From positions 50,851 to 114,850 of the forward strand of contig JADLFX010000053.1 of assembly GCA_020849665.1 (NCBI GenBank): 64,000 nt of DNA, given 5' to 3'. The translations under genes and the position numbers were made by a program. Origin of the DNA: Planctomycetota bacterium. GTDB lineage: Bacteria > Planctomycetota > UBA1135 > UBA2386. Of the stretch, positions 63,902-64,000 are shown piece after piece (the stretch's first letter is position 1; each line of letters starts with the position of its first letter). The notes beneath the pieces were generated by a model. The model was given only the letters and a program-made list of their open reading frames with translations. It did no database searches and was not told the DNA's origin.

Positions 63902-64000
63902 TCAAGTAGGCGGTCTTCGTTTCTGGAACTGGTCTTCCTGCAGCGAGATCGCAGAGGAACGAAGGCCGCGATCGAAGCGGACGCGTCGACGGTTGGTCAC
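63902..64000 (-). CDS. Possible C-terminal fragment of a leftward gene, low-GC-like codons (partial)
   Basis: A minus-strand frame is open from the window edge to TGA at 63902 and would encode at least 32 residues ending RSSAISLQEDQFQKRRPPT. It uses CGT, CGA, AGA, AAA, TCT, CCT and ACT codons that are rare in the neighbours. It may be the end of a horizontally acquired gene or just non-coding. Too short to identify. Confidence 0.25.
   Translation of the reverse strand: MTNRRRVRFDRGLRSSAISLQEDQFQKRRPPT

Overview
The window is a very GC-rich (roughly 70% or more by eye), gene-dense bacterial chromosome segment with about 50 protein genes, one tRNA and no rRNA, integrase or CRISPR array. Secreted or lipid-anchored proteins built from TPR, HEAT and thioredoxin modules, a peptidase-MA-like protein, a membrane-embedded spermidine-synthase-like protein, a DUF5658 protein and many unrecognised secreted proteins suggest a member of the Planctomycetota or a neighbouring deep high-GC lineage. 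That placement is an inference from gene content, not a phylogeny.

Layout. 1-6.0 kb: phosphate regulon. pstS and pstC (cut by the left edge) run leftward; phoB, phoR and phoU run rightward; both directions are served by 11-bp-periodic Pho boxes in the pstS/phoB gap. 6.0-8.5 kb: thiC under a TPP riboswitch and a CvpA-family gene. 8.6-12.5 kb: two large uncharacterised genes, the second a helical-repeat/TPR protein ending in a DUF2325-like domain, followed by a GC-rich tandem repeat. 12.9-19.6 kb: a membrane glycosyltransferase-like protein and small partner, an AhpD-like protein with an altered CxxC motif, a DUF3187-type outer-membrane protein, a three-module lipoprotein and a thioredoxin/HEAT/TPR secreted protein. 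19.6-25.2 kb: metabolic genes aroA, purC, mtnA, uppP and ald. 25.3-29.8 kb: an RND efflux pair, then tRNA-Val(GAC). 30-37.4 kb: a secreted thioredoxin-like gene whose signal peptide is followed by an in-frame TGA, a degenerate peptidase-MA-like protein, a thioesterase/DMT pair, an HtrA-type protease, an unknown secreted protein and a Nudix hydrolase. 37.5-45.4 kb: a membrane spermidine-synthase-like protein, a GT4 glycosyltransferase with an asparagine-synthase-like enzyme, DUF5658, a lipoprotein and an RlmI-like methyltransferase.

45.4-60.8 kb is mainly translation. The usual thrS-infC-rpmI-rplT-pheS-pheT group is present but split into thrS-infC and rpmI-rplT-pheST. Between the halves lie an actinobacterial-type fused 2-oxoglutarate dehydrogenase (kgd), glnS, two convergent TlpA-like paralogues and a membrane protein. 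The window ends with an M1 aminopeptidase-like lipoprotein translationally coupled to an SGNH-like protein that has lost its catalytic residues, and a fragment of a leftward frame with unlike codon use.

Functional links. PhoB/PhoR/PhoU with PstS/PstC form the phosphate-starvation circuit. ThiC makes the pyrimidine half of TPP, the cofactor of Kgd. UppP recycles the lipid carrier used in cell-wall synthesis. Main points of interest: the TGA-interrupted secreted thioredoxin with a possible SECIS-like hairpin, the split translation operon containing kgd, the TPR-DUF2325 gene pair, and a group of proteins that keep a fold but have lost catalytic residues (SGNH, peptidase MA, AhpD).
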